DNA of 64,000 nucleotides from Clytia hemisphaerica (GCA_902728285.1 CACVBU010001102.1:124001-188000); one strand, 5' to 3'; positions 1-10,208 are shown, numbered from the stretch's first letter. Notes: generated from the sequence alone by a model not told the origin. Made by a program: numbers and translations.

Positions 1-2
1 AA

Positions 3-80
3 GAAAATTCTTGGGAACCTGAAGAGAATATTCCTAAAGAGATAATTGAACAATACTGGAAAAACTTTAAAACAAAATGA
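3..80 (+). CDS. pol C-terminus: end of integrase chromodomain (partial)
   Basis: An open frame enters from the left edge and stops at 78-80 after 25 visible codons. It contains the WEPEEN box followed by an amphipathic helix with IIEQYW. This matches the last strand and C-terminal helix of the chromodomain carried at the end of integrase in chromoviral Ty3/Gypsy elements; that domain is thought to guide insertion to modified histones. Everything upstream in pol is outside the window. The stop lies about 210 bases before the first envelope-like start codon. Confidence 0.7.
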   Translation, partial: ENSWEPEENIPKEIIEQYWKNFKTK

Positions 81-287
81 ATTCAATTACCTTATACGGA
101 AAACACCATCAATCGTAAATTGTTAATGATAATATGAATAACGGGATGTTGCATCTATTCACATGCATTTGAATGGCAGCCATCCTGAAATGAAAAAGAA
201 GAGAAAGAGAAAAATTGTACAAACGAATTCTTCATAAGAGAAAACTTATGCAGAAGGCACAAACATTGAAAAAAGATTAAAACAAGA

Positions 288-374
288 ATGCAGAAGTTTT
301 TAATCTTCATCACTTTTGGCATTGCTGTCGTGAATGCCGATCCGAAACAAACATTACAAACAAAACGACAATAA
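288..374 (+). CDS. leader of the envelope-like gene (signal peptide), separated from the body by a frame change
   Basis: A 28-codon frame starts at ATG 288. It has a Lys, then a hydrophobic core (FLIFITFGIAVV) and an Ala-Asp junction typical of signal peptidase cleavage, and it ends at TAA 372-374. The next envelope frame is open from 374 in a different register. Position and content fit the secretion signal of the glycoprotein that follows. The change of register is either a damaging one-base indel or a site of frameshifting or splicing; the sequence alone cannot tell. Confidence 0.55.
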   Translation: MQKFLIFITFGIAVVNADPKQTLQTKRQ

Positions 375-1318
375 AGGACAATCACAATGAAACAGTTACG
401 AACAATAGCACCGAAGATGTTTCACCGAAACTGAAGTTGTTCGACTGTAAACAAAGCAAAATATTAGGAGTATATGCACCTCAAACAATCGACTCCTGTG
501 ACAACCTGAACAACGACGCCACTGAAGTGAACGTGAAGGACCACAAGATATTCAAGTTCCAACCCAAAACCACTCACTTCTTCACTTACATATGCAGGGC
601 AATCGAAGTAAAGGAAAATTGCAACGGAAAGTCAAGAGTGAAGAATGGGAACGCCAGAAACTGGAAAAGTAGCACGTATCTACCAGTGAATCCAATACAG
701 TGCGACCAATGGATCCGGCAAGCAATCTTCGGAGATACAAACAATGTGGATATGTCTTTCCCGTATAAATTTCAAAGTTATGGCTCGACATACAGAGTGC
801 GCACACTTATTCCTCCGGTGGTCAGGAGGAAAGACGATAAAGGTATATGGTATCCTGACACTTGTCCCGTTGGCAAGATATTGTGGCACTATTTCTACGA
901 ATTTGAAATTCAAACAGCGTACATCACGGGCAGTGACTCGAAATTACAAATGAGTTATTTTGCAAACACGAGTTGTGGAAACATGAACACTGAATCAGAC
1001 TTTGGAACTGTAATAAAGCTAGAGGCCGGGAAAGAACCCAAAAACACTGGTATCAAGTATGTTCCGCCAATGCCAGCAGCTTATTGTACACCAGTATATA
1101 ACAATACGGAAGACACAACAACACTTATTCTCTACTATCAGCTCAAGCATGATAATCACGATTTTCAATTGATGAAAGTATTACCTGTTCTACAAGCAGA
1201 AAACTTCATATCGATTCCTGAGCTAGGACTGGCCGGACACACGTTTCAGCAGCATACGAGTGGAGAGAAGACAAACTTGCACAGAAGACGTTCTATAAAA
1301 GTGAACATTTCTCCATAA
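374..1318 (+). pseudogene. envelope-like glycoprotein, surface portion (frame-broken)
   Basis: The frame is open from 374 to the stop at 1316-1318. The translated part has many cysteines, several N-glycosylation sequons (for example NET, NNS and NST just after 374), and a basic HRRR motif at 1280-1291 near its end. That motif resembles a furin-type cleavage site between surface and membrane subunits. No ATG opens this frame near its start; the likely signal peptide is in another frame at 288-374. The spacing of the first cysteines recalls glycoproteins of chuviruses and other class III-like fusogens captured by invertebrate retroelements, but this is a pattern impression only. At its 3' end it overlaps the next frame, so a single indel near 1291-1318 could explain the break. 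Confidence 0.6.
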
Positions 1319-2124
1319 AGCACCTACTGGAACCATACATCATCCAAATTGACAATGGTTTTGTGGTGACATCGAAAGAATTGCCACCTGAAACGAAGAT
1401 ACATTCGCTAACTAAAGTAAGGAAATTTGCCACGAAAGCCAGCACCACTTCGACACTTCCAATAGTACAAGGACATATTGTTAATGCACTCATCAATCAC
1501 AAACATCACCTTTTAGAAGAGATGCGAAGAACATGCAATCTTCAAGCTGGTCAAAACAAACTTTACCATTGGATAACTAATCATTTCCCCTCTGCAGCAG
1601 CAAATGAATGGATCCGTAGTGGTCAAAACGTCATTGTTAAACCAATGGGAGACGCAATCATGTTGAAAGAGTGTATGGAAATCAAGGAAGCAGTCGAAAT
1701 CTGGTGGTCAAGACAGTATAATAACACTTGTTACTTGCATTTTCCCATCCGCAGAATCTCGAATGGGAGTGGAACTGAAGAACAGAAGGACAGTGTTAAT
1801 GGCACACATTCTCAGGATTCGCCTTTCTCAGAATTCTTGGTGCTCTCGACAAGGCAAGTGGTGAATGAAAGCCCAACAATCCCATGCGCGAGACGCGATG
1901 CTCTATTCGTGGTGGATAACGAACAATCCTCCTTCAGAATAAGCAGGAATGGCACAATCCGAAAGACACAATCCCTATTGAAATCTCTGGAGGATTTTCA
2001 GTCACAAGATGTCATCCAAGACATCATAGGGGATCACGAGGATATCATACTAGAAGAAAAGTTTCCATCTTCCACCAGTAACCATATCCGAAATCATGTC
2101 TCGAGTCTACGGAGCCGTCAGTGA
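1291..2124 (+). pseudogene. envelope-like glycoprotein, middle portion (second frame)
   Basis: This frame is open from about 1291 to the stop at 2122-2124 and continues the envelope region without a plausible start of its own, since the frame is entered from upstream. It begins directly after the basic HRRR site of the preceding frame, as expected for the membrane-proximal subunit. It carries N-glycosylation sequons such as NNT, NGS, NGT and scattered cysteines. It overlaps the following frame by 29 bases (2096-2124). No fusion peptide or heptad repeat could be named with confidence. Confidence 0.55.
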
Positions 2125-3631
2125 ATTAGCGGAAATCACAGAAGAAGTGGCAAGGATGAAAGCAAATCAAGAAACACCCCACAAGCCAGACATCTTAACA
2201 GCTATCACGTACGGACTTGGAAACTTCCTATCAGAATCTCCCAGCCAAGTCATATCTGCCCTCGGTAAGGGATTAACAGACACTGTAAAGGCTGTGGGCG
2301 GAGCGGGAAGTGAACTAATCCATGCAGTCGGAGACGCAGGAAGCGAATTAATTGACAGTGCTGCTGAAGGCATTGCCAAAATCTTCAACAAATGGGTCAT
2401 GATGGGACTCATAATCGTCGTTGGACTCATCTTACTCTTCTTGCTGTTCAAGTATAGAAGTGAGCTGCAAGCAAAAGGAGTTACTGGAAATAATGTTGAA
2501 ATGTCGAACATAACTACCCCCGCAAATCACGACATCAAATCGGATTTGGTACTAATGGGAATAATCCAAGAGTATGTTCGAAAAGAAGTCGAGAGATACA
2601 TATCAAGTATGCCAGGAACGAGCCAGAATGCTACTGAAAGGAAGAAAAAGGAAAAACAATCAAAGCAAATTCCAAAAGATCAGCCACCAGAGCTTCCACC
2701 TCGAAGTCTGAAATCCAGAAGAGGCAACAGGCGAAAACAGGAAGAAAATTCAGCAAACCATGTTTCGGCAGTAGTAAAGCACATCATCAATGGAAGCACA
2801 AATGACGGGATGTTGGTGACGGCAACAGCATTGTTGGGGAACATGCCAATCAAACTAGAAGCTTTAATCGATACCGGCAGCCCTATATCCTTCATCAAAA
2901 AGGAAATGTGGGACCAATGCAACGTGGAACCATTCATGATGACAGATGACACGAGAGACTTTGGTACAGTGAAGTCAATAACTGGATCCACAGTGGAGAT
3001 AGTAGGGTCGACTATCCTCCCACTGGCCATAGGAAGTCAAAGTTGGCTCCATGAAGTGTATGTGTCAAGCAACGTGGAATTCAACCTAGTGCTTGGTCTA
3101 GATTTCTTGAAGAGAATCAAAGCAGTTGTGAACCTGCCGAATGAGAACATCCAGACGAAGAAAGGAATGGCACGGGTGAACCCTTCAAAGTTCAAGCATC
3201 CCAAGTTGTTCGTTAAAGGTCCATTCGTATATAACAAGTCAATCAAGAAGCTAATGATCGGACTATTATCACTATGGCTCGTAACTGTAGCAGCCATGAC
3301 AATGCGAATAGCCATGACGACCACAAACGAGACTCCAACTACGACAGTCACAAAGAAGACCTCAGCTATGGCATGCAGCAATTTGAAGACCATCGATATG
3401 AATTCTACCAAGTACTCAACGGGCATCACCACAATCGGAGCAAGATCCGGAAGAGTAATTGCGTCAAACACTCAAGCAATTTCTATCATGGAAGTCAACA
3501 TACCGGATATACTACAGAAAAACTTCAACTTTGGTGAAGTATTAAAAGTTACCTGGACTTCAGAACCAAACATCAGTACCAGAACATCCATCAAATGTCG
3601 TCATCGAATCTATAAAAAAGAGAATCCGTAG
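2096..3631 (+). CDS. envelope membrane-proximal segment with transmembrane helix, followed by a retropepsin domain
   Basis: This 511-codon frame starts with ATG 2096, inside the end of the preceding envelope frame. Residues about 35-100 are Gly/Ala/Ser-rich and amphipathic. A strong membrane helix (MMGLIIVVGLILLFLLF) then follows at about 102-118, with basic residues after it, so the N-terminal part looks like the end of an envelope ectodomain. After a charged, proline-containing linker, residues about 225-350 form a Ty3/Gypsy-type retropepsin: DTGS active site at 2870-2881 and the second signature LVLGLDFL near 3087-3110. A second hydrophobic stretch at about residues 385-405 precedes a Thr/Ser-rich tail. 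A retropepsin normally sits between gag and reverse transcriptase, so its place after an envelope anchor is odd. It could be a true fusion or a rearranged copy. Confidence 0.6.
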   Translation: MSRVYGAVSELAEITEEVARMKANQETPHKPDILTAITYGLGNFLSESPSQVISALGKGLTDTVKAVGGAGSELIHAVGDAGSELIDSAAEGIAKIFNKWVMMGLIIVVGLILLFLLFKYRSELQAKGVTGNNVEMSNITTPANHDIKSDLVLMGIIQEYVRKEVERYISSMPGTSQNATERKKKEKQSKQIPKDQPPELPPRSLKSRRGNRRKQEENSANHVSAVVKHIINGSTNDGMLVTATALLGNMPIKLEALIDTGSPISFIKKEMWDQCNVEPFMMTDDTRDFGTVKSITGSTVEIVGSTILPLAIGSQSWLHEVYVSSNVEFNLVLGLDFLKRIKAVVNLPNENIQTKKGMARVNPSKFKHPKLFVKGPFVYNKSIKKLMIGLLSLWLVTVAAMTMRIAMTTTNETPTTTVTKKTSAMACSNLKTIDMNSTKYSTGITTIGARSGRVIASNTQAISIMEVNIPDILQKNFNFGEVLKVTWTSEPNISTRTSIKCRHRIYKKENP

Positions 3632-3645
3632 AGAACGACACCACG

Positions 3646-4255
3646 TGACAAAGCGAACATAATAGAACTCTAAATTTTAAAAGATTCACAAATACCGAAA
3701 TATAACAAAATTTGCACTTACCGTTAGATGAAATCGCGCTTCAGTGAAATCGGCAATTCGGTGATACGCATCGAATGTCTTAACATACTTTGGGAATGAA
3801 ATCAATCATCAACCACAGCAAAGCATTACACAAACAGTAGTGTTGATTGTTTTACTCGTTTGGGTTGGTGAACAAGTTCTCCCAAAACCAACATGAAGGC
3901 ATCAGTCTTCAACACGGCGAATTAACCTATCGTATACATGTCTTTCAATGATGAACTCAGACTCCCACGTTCATCTCTTTTCTTTTTACATTTTCATACA
4001 TAAGTAGTATTTTATTTTATCAAGAAGTAGGATTTTCAAAAAATAAACACAAAACAAACAAAAGATTGTAGCATTTTATTTTAATTAGAATTTTTCATAC
4101 TTAAAAAACAAACAAAAGATTGTAGTATTTTATTTTGATTAGGATTTTTTTATACCAAAAAACAAACAAAAGATTGTAGCATTTTATTTTAATTAGAAAA
4201 TTTTTTTATTTTTCAACGATTGCGGAGAATCGCTTCGTTTAGGAAAGGGTTGTCA
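3646..4255 (+). repeat. probable 3' LTR of the retroelement
   Basis: The segment begins TGACAA and ends TTGTCA, a 6-bp inverted terminal pair with the TG...CA ends usual for LTRs. It lies 14 bases after the last stop codon of the element. A purine-rich AAAAAAGAGAA (3615-3625) lies about 20 bases upstream and could be the polypurine tract, although that is farther than usual. The segment contains AATAAA at 4042-4047 and three tandem AT-rich repeats. The 5' LTR is not in the window, so the boundaries cannot be confirmed by comparison. Confidence 0.45.
4050..4200 (+). repeat. three tandem copies of an about 55-bp AT-rich unit within the putative LTR
   Basis: The core AACAAACAAAAGATTGTAG followed by a T-rich stretch and TTAATTAGAA occurs three times with a spacing of about 55 bases and a few substitutions. 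Tandem repeats inside U3 often act as enhancers in retroelements; here that is only an inference from position. Confidence 0.75.
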
Positions 4256-4424
4256 GGCAGCTATATGAAATACGGCCCACCTTCGGCATTATGCTGAAGG
4301 TTATTCTTTGTATCTAGCCGCAACTATTTAATTAGAAAAAAGGAATTTTAATATGGAACTAGACATTATGAACTTAGGACATTGTAGTAAAAATCTATAA
4401 AAAGCACATTCTATTGCTCTCTAT
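4256..4424. other. spacer between retroelement and receptor fragment
   Basis: There is no coding sequence here. A hairpin is visible at about 4279-4301, with arms ACCTTCGGCA and TGCTGAAGGT and one mismatch. The retroelement end and the 3' end of the - strand receptor fragment are only about 170 bases apart, so the insertion may have removed or displaced the rest of that gene. Confidence 0.5.
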
Positions 4425-5504
4425 TTAATTCTGAACCCCCAGGACAGTTTTGTTAGCTTCGGCTAACACTATCGGTACACAAGAATCAGTAAACGTGCCC
4501 CGTGGAAAAGTGAGATAAAAGCTACTTATACAACCATGGTAATCCAAAGGTTTTTTATATGTGATTTTCAGTTTCTGTAACAACGTTTTCATGAATTCCG
4601 TGTTATCTTCTGGTAATACAGCAACAATTTGTAAACCTACTCTTGCCAACAAAGAAACAAACTGTAAAATACTGTCCATTTCCACAACACCTGTATTATC
4701 GTAAAACTGTGGCAGCATTGCGCATACACTTTTATCACAGCTGGTTTGTCTCCCAGTAAGGAAGTTTAGTTGCTCCTGAAAATACCTGTCATCAAATCGA
4801 TTGAAATCTGGATTCGAAATGAGTGCAATTAGATCTTTGTGTGATTGTAGTATGTTTTCAGTATTAAGTGCCCCATAAGAAGGTGTGATATGTGAGATAA
4901 ATCGATGATATGGTAACCAGTTGATGATTTCCAAAGGTCTTTGGAAGTACTTTGACAAAAAACCAATAGCTAGCACCGAACAACTACCAGTATTAGAAAC
5001 CTCTCGCAATAGCTTATAGCTCTCAGTCAAGAAATTGCTGAAAAATAACATCACATTTCTTGTTTTATCAGATCCGGTCATGTTGTTTTTATAACAAGAA
5101 CATTTGATTTCTTCGACAAGTTTTTCGATTTGGCTATTTTTTGCATTGCTTTTAATGTAAGTTATGGTGCCTGGAACTTCTTGATATATGTAATTTTCTT
5201 GTACTTTCTCCAAGGTGGTCATAAAATTTGTTTCGTTGATCGCTACAAATGATCTTTTTAGTGGATGATAGATTTGAATAGCCAGACATCGGTCTCTGGT
5301 CAAAGGTTTTAAGAATCGAAAATAATTGAATAAAGTTTTGCTTGTTTCAGAATCTGGCGTCTCTTCCAACCAGTCAATCAGTATAAGCAAGTTAGTTCTG
5401 ACCAAACAAAATGATTTTTTACGCTGTTCCACATTTTATGGACTTGTTGTCAATACTCTCCAAAGAGCTATCATGTAGATGATCAAAACACACAATTTCA
5501 TCAT
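4425..5504 (-). pseudogene. class C GPCR-like Venus-flytrap domain, N-terminal part, with a stop after the signal peptide
   Basis: Read on the - strand from ATG 5504, 22 codons give a clear signal peptide (hydrophobic LCVLIIYMIALW), then an in-frame TAA at 5436-5438. The same frame then stays open for about 336 codons to 4425. The long part resembles a type I periplasmic-binding fold. It has a CSVLAIGFLSKYFQ-like strand-turn, then ISHITPSYGALN at the place where mGluR-type receptors have the ISY motif, and a later VSLLARVGLQIVAVLPEDN strand resembling the second lobe. No Cys-rich linker or seven-helix region follows; sequence after 4425 leads into the retroelement. It is most likely a truncated receptor gene disabled by one nonsense codon. 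A soluble binding protein or an assembly or allelic artefact at the stop are alternatives. Confidence 0.45.
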
Positions 5505-6641
5505 ATTTTTTTTCTTTAATCTCTTTAATTCAAAGTCTAAAGCAATTTGATACTCGAAAATCTATGTAATATTGTTGTTGTCTGTGTAATCCTTAAACCG
5601 TTCAAATACCATCAATCTTTTTACTTCACCATTTTATGGGTTTGGCTCGGATACCTGTTGCCTAACTAACACGAATCCACTCCTAGGAAAATCTAGCCTT
5701 AACCTCTATGCTATGTTAAAAATGAATAAAAAGTGATTCATTCGTCAGTGCCATACGACCGGTTGTTGATTTAATAAAAATAATGCTCTCTTTTTAAATA
5801 TACAAGAACAAAATTTGTAAAAACAAGGGAGGCTCACAATGATCTAATAAGTAAAACAGATATGAAGTTTACGAGATCTCAAATTGTGCACGAGAAATGA
5901 GACTAGGCAGAACAATTCGATACTCAATGTCAAAGTGTCAACAAAGACAAAAAAGATTTTTAACGACTTTTATAAAAAAGAGTGTATTTGAGCAAGCGAT
6001 GTGCTTAATTACAGAAGTTTTACCAATCCAAATTTGTGGATCTAAGGAGCATCTGTACCTCTAAGTCTCCTATTTTATTAAAGATTCTGATTAAAATTCC
6101 AACTTTCTCTTCTATTCTCATTTTATTAATTTATCAATGTAATGAAAATCGAACGCGTTGGAGGGTGCTGTGATGTTAAGGTGATAAAACGGAGTGTTTG
6201 ATGTTTTATTTAGATGTTATTCAAACATATATTTATTTATTTAACGTTTATAGAAAGTTGAGTACTTTAACAACAAGTGCTAAAATTCAATTAATTATAT
6301 TACAAGCTACCGAAATATTTTTATTTAAATTCAACTTCAAGATCTTCACGGAATTTCCAGTGAAAGCTTGTCTCTTTTTGCACTCTTCCCTCGCGAAGTT
6401 TCGTTCACATTTTGACAGAAAACACGTTTTTGTATAAGAACATACTATACCAAACATTGATGACTTTGCAATCTGATAGTGAAAATTATTTTGTTGCCAG
6501 AATTCTAAAATCGTCGGGATATCCCATTATCTTACAGTTTTTCCTGAATTTCTCCAGTAATGCTCGAGTTTTTTCATGAGATTTTGTACACTGGTGCAAT
6601 GTTTCATTCTTTGTCATCTCTCCTTAGCGTCCCTTCTTTCC
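5505..6641. other. intergenic, no gene seen
   Basis: The segment is AT-rich with only short open frames such as 6198-6437, which has no recognisable domain. Nothing in the segment resembles an exon, RNA gene or structured element that I can support. Confidence 0.5.
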
Positions 6642-7549
6642 TTAATATTTGTGATTAAATTGATTTCGACTTGATAAATCATCGATTCTATGTCTCATTT
6701 CCACAATTCTTGACTCTTGAAAATGAGCTCTTGTATTTCGATGCGGGTACACTGTAAAACGGATTGCCTTTTGTCCGTACAGTGCAAAGAATATAATTAA
6801 TGTGTTTATGAACAATGTGAGGCTCTGGTAAAGCTCTTTCTCAACCGGATTCTGAAAGATTGTAATAACGTACATGACTGAAAACATGGAGATTGTAGCG
6901 AACGAAGCAAACACAAACACTGTTTATATTTTTCATTAATTCTTTTAGAGCTCAATTTACATATCTGACTTTTACATGTTATTTCGCTTGTGCTAAATAT
7001 ACCTAATTCGGTCTTACCGATCGATTCATTTTTGAATTGTTTGATGCAGTTTTTTTTGTTACAAACGCCCATCGTGATAACCTGGAAGTTCACATCAAAA
7101 GAAGAATGATACATCCTTCTCAACTCAAACCTTGTATGACTCCGAGGTACGAGGTACGGCATCATTTCCAAGAGTGTACTTTTGATCATGTCATATAAGT
7201 TGAGTATGTCTTCAGTTTGTGGTCTGACCTTATTCCATTGAGTGATGATCTTGCCAGGAAGTGAGTATAAGTGTTCCAATGGTTGTTGATACCATTTGAA
7301 ATCATGTGTTAAAATATGTTAGTATATTTCCTTAAAAAGTCTAGTCAATTTCGAATGTAACCTTTTTACTTCTTTCTCTCTCCCAAACAAGATAATTGCT
7401 GGGTTTGGGTGACCTCTTAGCCAAGATGTATCTAACGATTGGTTCGTCTTTTCAACTTGTACTGGTGTTAGCTCAATGATTTGCAGGCATTTCTGAGCAT
7501 TCTTCAACATTTCGATACTCAAATTAAAGTAGACATTTTTCCTTTGCAC
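6642..7549 (-). pseudogene. class C GPCR pseudogene, paralogue of the intact receptor at 10253-12604
   Basis: Three pieces on the - strand match the intact receptor closely at the protein level. 7319-7549 matches its binding domain (SLDTSWLRGHPNPAIILFG is shared). About 6950-7318 matches the lobe-2/linker region. 6642-6920 matches transmembrane helices 6-7 and the tail (VFASFATISMFSVMYVI is shared). An in-frame TAA at 7319-7321 interrupts the first junction. The Cys-rich domain and helices 1-5, about 260 codons, are missing at about 6920-6950, and the register changes there. The 5' third is also absent beyond 7549. High similarity to the neighbour in inverted orientation indicates a recent local duplication that decayed by deletion. 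The parent gene is intronless, so lack of introns says nothing about retroposition. Confidence 0.88.
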
Positions 7550-10159
7550 AATTTAAGCTTCGGTTTTTCTGATATTTTTCTGATGAAGAAGTGAAAGGTT
7601 TTAGTCATTAATAAAGAAATTTTGAAAGGGTTTTTTTTTCCTTTTGACATGAACGTCGTTCTGTAGCTATTGTGTCTTAACGATCTTCATTCACATGAAA
7701 TATACGGTATATGTTGTGTGTTAAAAGTTTTTTTTTTACATAAGTGTTCCCATTTCATATCAGATACATATTTCATATCGGGACAGTGTCTTCCTATTGT
7801 TTATGCTGATATAAGCAAAAAAATGTTTTTTCCCTCTTTCTGACCAATCTTGCTCCACATCCGTGTCAATCCAATGTGAAAAAGCTTGTGAATTAAAATT
7901 GATGAGTAAGCAAAAGATATCACTTATTTAAAAACAAAACCTTTAAAGTTAAGTCTGAACGATGTTACTTCTGTGTTTTCTTAGGACATAATAATAGAGA
8001 TTAACTCTGGTGAAGAATTGAAAGGGTTTTGAGTTTTTGTCATGTAAGTGGTGCCTTAGCTAATTGTGTCGTAATTCACATAAGATATGTTGTCTGAGTG
8101 TTAATGTTAAGTTTGCTCCATATCACTCCTATTTTTTTCTTTTTGGACTAATTAGAGATTTCTAATTCGAAAAATAATTTTTTCTGGTTCCTGTTTACTT
8201 TTAACGTTATGGTGATTCTTTAGATAAATTGCTTTTGATAAAAAAAAGTCGTCTGCAAATTTAAATTGAGTGCAATGATTTTCGTAAAAAAGCTTTTTTC
8301 ATCATAAAATTGACTTTCATTTAACCCCCCTTTCAGTCATTGACACCCGCTGAGTGGGATCTAAGTTATTTCCGGAACTCTCGTAGCTATCTTTGGAAAG
8401 AGCATGAAATTTTGGTTTTGGGACGCCGTTAGCCCTTAACCAATGTCTTGCTGACGCAAGTCGTCGGTGCAAAACTTTTCAATTTTTTTTTTAAATTGCA
8501 AAGCTGGGACGTGAAAGGGTTAATGAAAAAACCTCAGCTTTCGTCCATTTTTTACATCTAACAAGTCAAAATTTCAAATAGTGCTGTGCGAAACTAATGT
8601 ATATCATTTTAGTGTTTCCGAAATAATCTTGACACACTCACATTAATATCTATAATACGCTCAAGTTAGAACTCTCCCATTCTTGTATGAAGCTTTTTCG
8701 CTGGTAGTTTTCAAGTAGACGGCAATTCTTTTTTCGCGCCTTTTTGCTATCCTCGCAGTAGGCAATGATGCTTTCGTTGAGCGAAAACTTTTATCTATTT
8801 GCAAGGATGACAAAAGTTCTTTTAATATTTCTCGATGAGAGATAAGTTTATTCGTAACACCGTTCTTAATCACCGATATTAACAAATTTTCAATTCTATT
8901 CGAAACCCACATAGGCAAGGCTCATTGAATTGGCAGTTTCATATAATTTTAGCGCGATCGTGCTTCAGCCAAAGGTTTTTATTGATTAATCTTCGAAGTC
9001 AAAAATTAGAAAAATGTATCTGTTTTAACAAGTCAAATATAACAAGAGTCAAATCTGCGTTACGAATCAAAGTCTGCATGTAACAAACCTAGTAACCTGC
9101 ATTCCGACGGCTAAAACCTGCATTTTGACAATAATAGTACATTTATTAGATATAGGCTTAACTTGGTCATTTTCGAAATCGTTGAAATTGTAAACCAGCA
9201 TTCTGGGGGCCACTAGAATTTTGTGATGTGACTTTACAGACAGAAAATATAGTTAGCATGGTGGTTTACTTTACTGTGAATTTGGGAAAGACTTTGTGAG
9301 ATTCCCTAGAGTAGTGGAACATTTCGATTGTTTTTTTTTTATAAATCCACTACTTTTGAGGAAGATTCCAAATTTGACCTGCATTCCTCAAAAGCTGACC
9401 TAGACGCTAAGAGTTGATAGGTTTATAAGATAAGTACATAAATAATGTTAACACGGCACCCCATATGTACATACATAATTGTTACGGGATAATATCAGTT
9501 TACAATTTGTCCTATCTATTATTTTTTGTTCATCTCCTACTTTCTATTTTCTCTAGCATGCTAGGCTAGCATACGCTTTTTTTATAAGAATGGTGTTTTT
9601 TCATTAAATCATGGATATTCGTAACTTTTTGCGCGAAAATCATCCTAAAATATTCTTAGGTTCAGATCGAAATTTAACCTAGATTTGTAATACACGCCTG
9701 AAACATAGAATGACATTTTTATGAGGGTATTGTACGTTACTGGGGTATTATTGGCAATTTACAGGTGAAAATGCTTTAAAAATGACAATCTTAGGCTCAG
9801 TTGCTGAATTCTATGATGCCGATATTCTTACCATATATTTATGATTATTTATGGACAATTTCATCATAAACATTCTTATAAAGTATAATTTTTATCATCA
9901 TCATCTTTTTTTTTTTGCTTGTTTCGAATTTAAAAAAAATAACCACAGCCGAGCCTCATCAAAAATTTACTGGTTCGTAGAAAATAAAAGTGTACACCAC
10001 CTGTACATTATCAAAACATGTATATTAGCCCAAATTTTAAGAACAAACAAATTTTTCTTTTCCGTTTCTTGAACTACATTTGATGCAAATTAGAAAAAAA
10101 TGGTCTTTTTGTTAAAAAAAATCATTTTGACGTTAGAAGTAAACAGGTCGAGGTGCTAC
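7550..10159. other. intergenic, with remnants of dispersed repeats
   Basis: No gene is supported. The - strand frame 8661-8918 (85 codons) has no recognised domain. The stretch at about 9570-9900 shares segments with the inverted-repeat family best preserved at 13845-14179 (CGCTTTTTTTATAAGAAT and ATGGATATTCGTAACTTTTT). The stretch around 9945-10005 carries a degraded GCCGAGCCTCATCAAAAATTTACTGG motif. That motif recurs, partly inverted, near 18800, 39350 and 44275. Confidence 0.5.
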
Positions 10160-10175
10160 TTTTATAAATTTCAAC

Positions 10176-10208
10176 TATAAAAGATTGTTAATTGGAAATC
10201 TCTCAGTC
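10176..10208 (+). promoter_or_regulatory. core promoter: TATA box and initiator of the class C GPCR
   Basis: TATAAAAG at 10176-10183 is followed by the initiator-like TCAGTC at 10203-10208. The A at 10205 is 29 bases after the first T of the TATA box, the spacing expected for RNA polymerase II. Transcription from there would give a 48-base leader before ATG 10253. Another TATAAA at about 10162 is less well placed. Confidence 0.6.

Larger units (their letters stand above)
1..4255 (+). mobile_element. 3' portion of an LTR retroelement with chromodomain integrase, envelope-like gene and 3' LTR
   Basis: The segment runs from the last codons of an integrase with a chromodomain to a probable 3' LTR. 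The order pol, then envelope-like glycoprotein, then LTR is that of an env-bearing Ty3/Gypsy (chromovirus-like) element. Gag, most of pol and the 5' LTR lie before the window. The envelope region is open in three different frames over long stretches (374-1318, about 1291-2124, 2096-3631), so it is interrupted by shifts of frame but has not accumulated many stops. That indicates a fairly young, damaged copy, or expression by splicing or frameshifting. The retropepsin motif in the last frame is out of its usual place before reverse transcriptase. Assignment to chromoviruses rests only on the chromodomain tail. Confidence 0.8.

Noticed and set aside
2680-3471. Long open frames on the - strand of the retroelement
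   Set aside because: They are antisense shadows of the coding strand with its retropepsin; no domain is visible in them.
8661-8918. 85-codon - strand frame
   Set aside because: It has no recognised domain, no promoter, and ends in AT-rich sequence; I could not support it as a gene.
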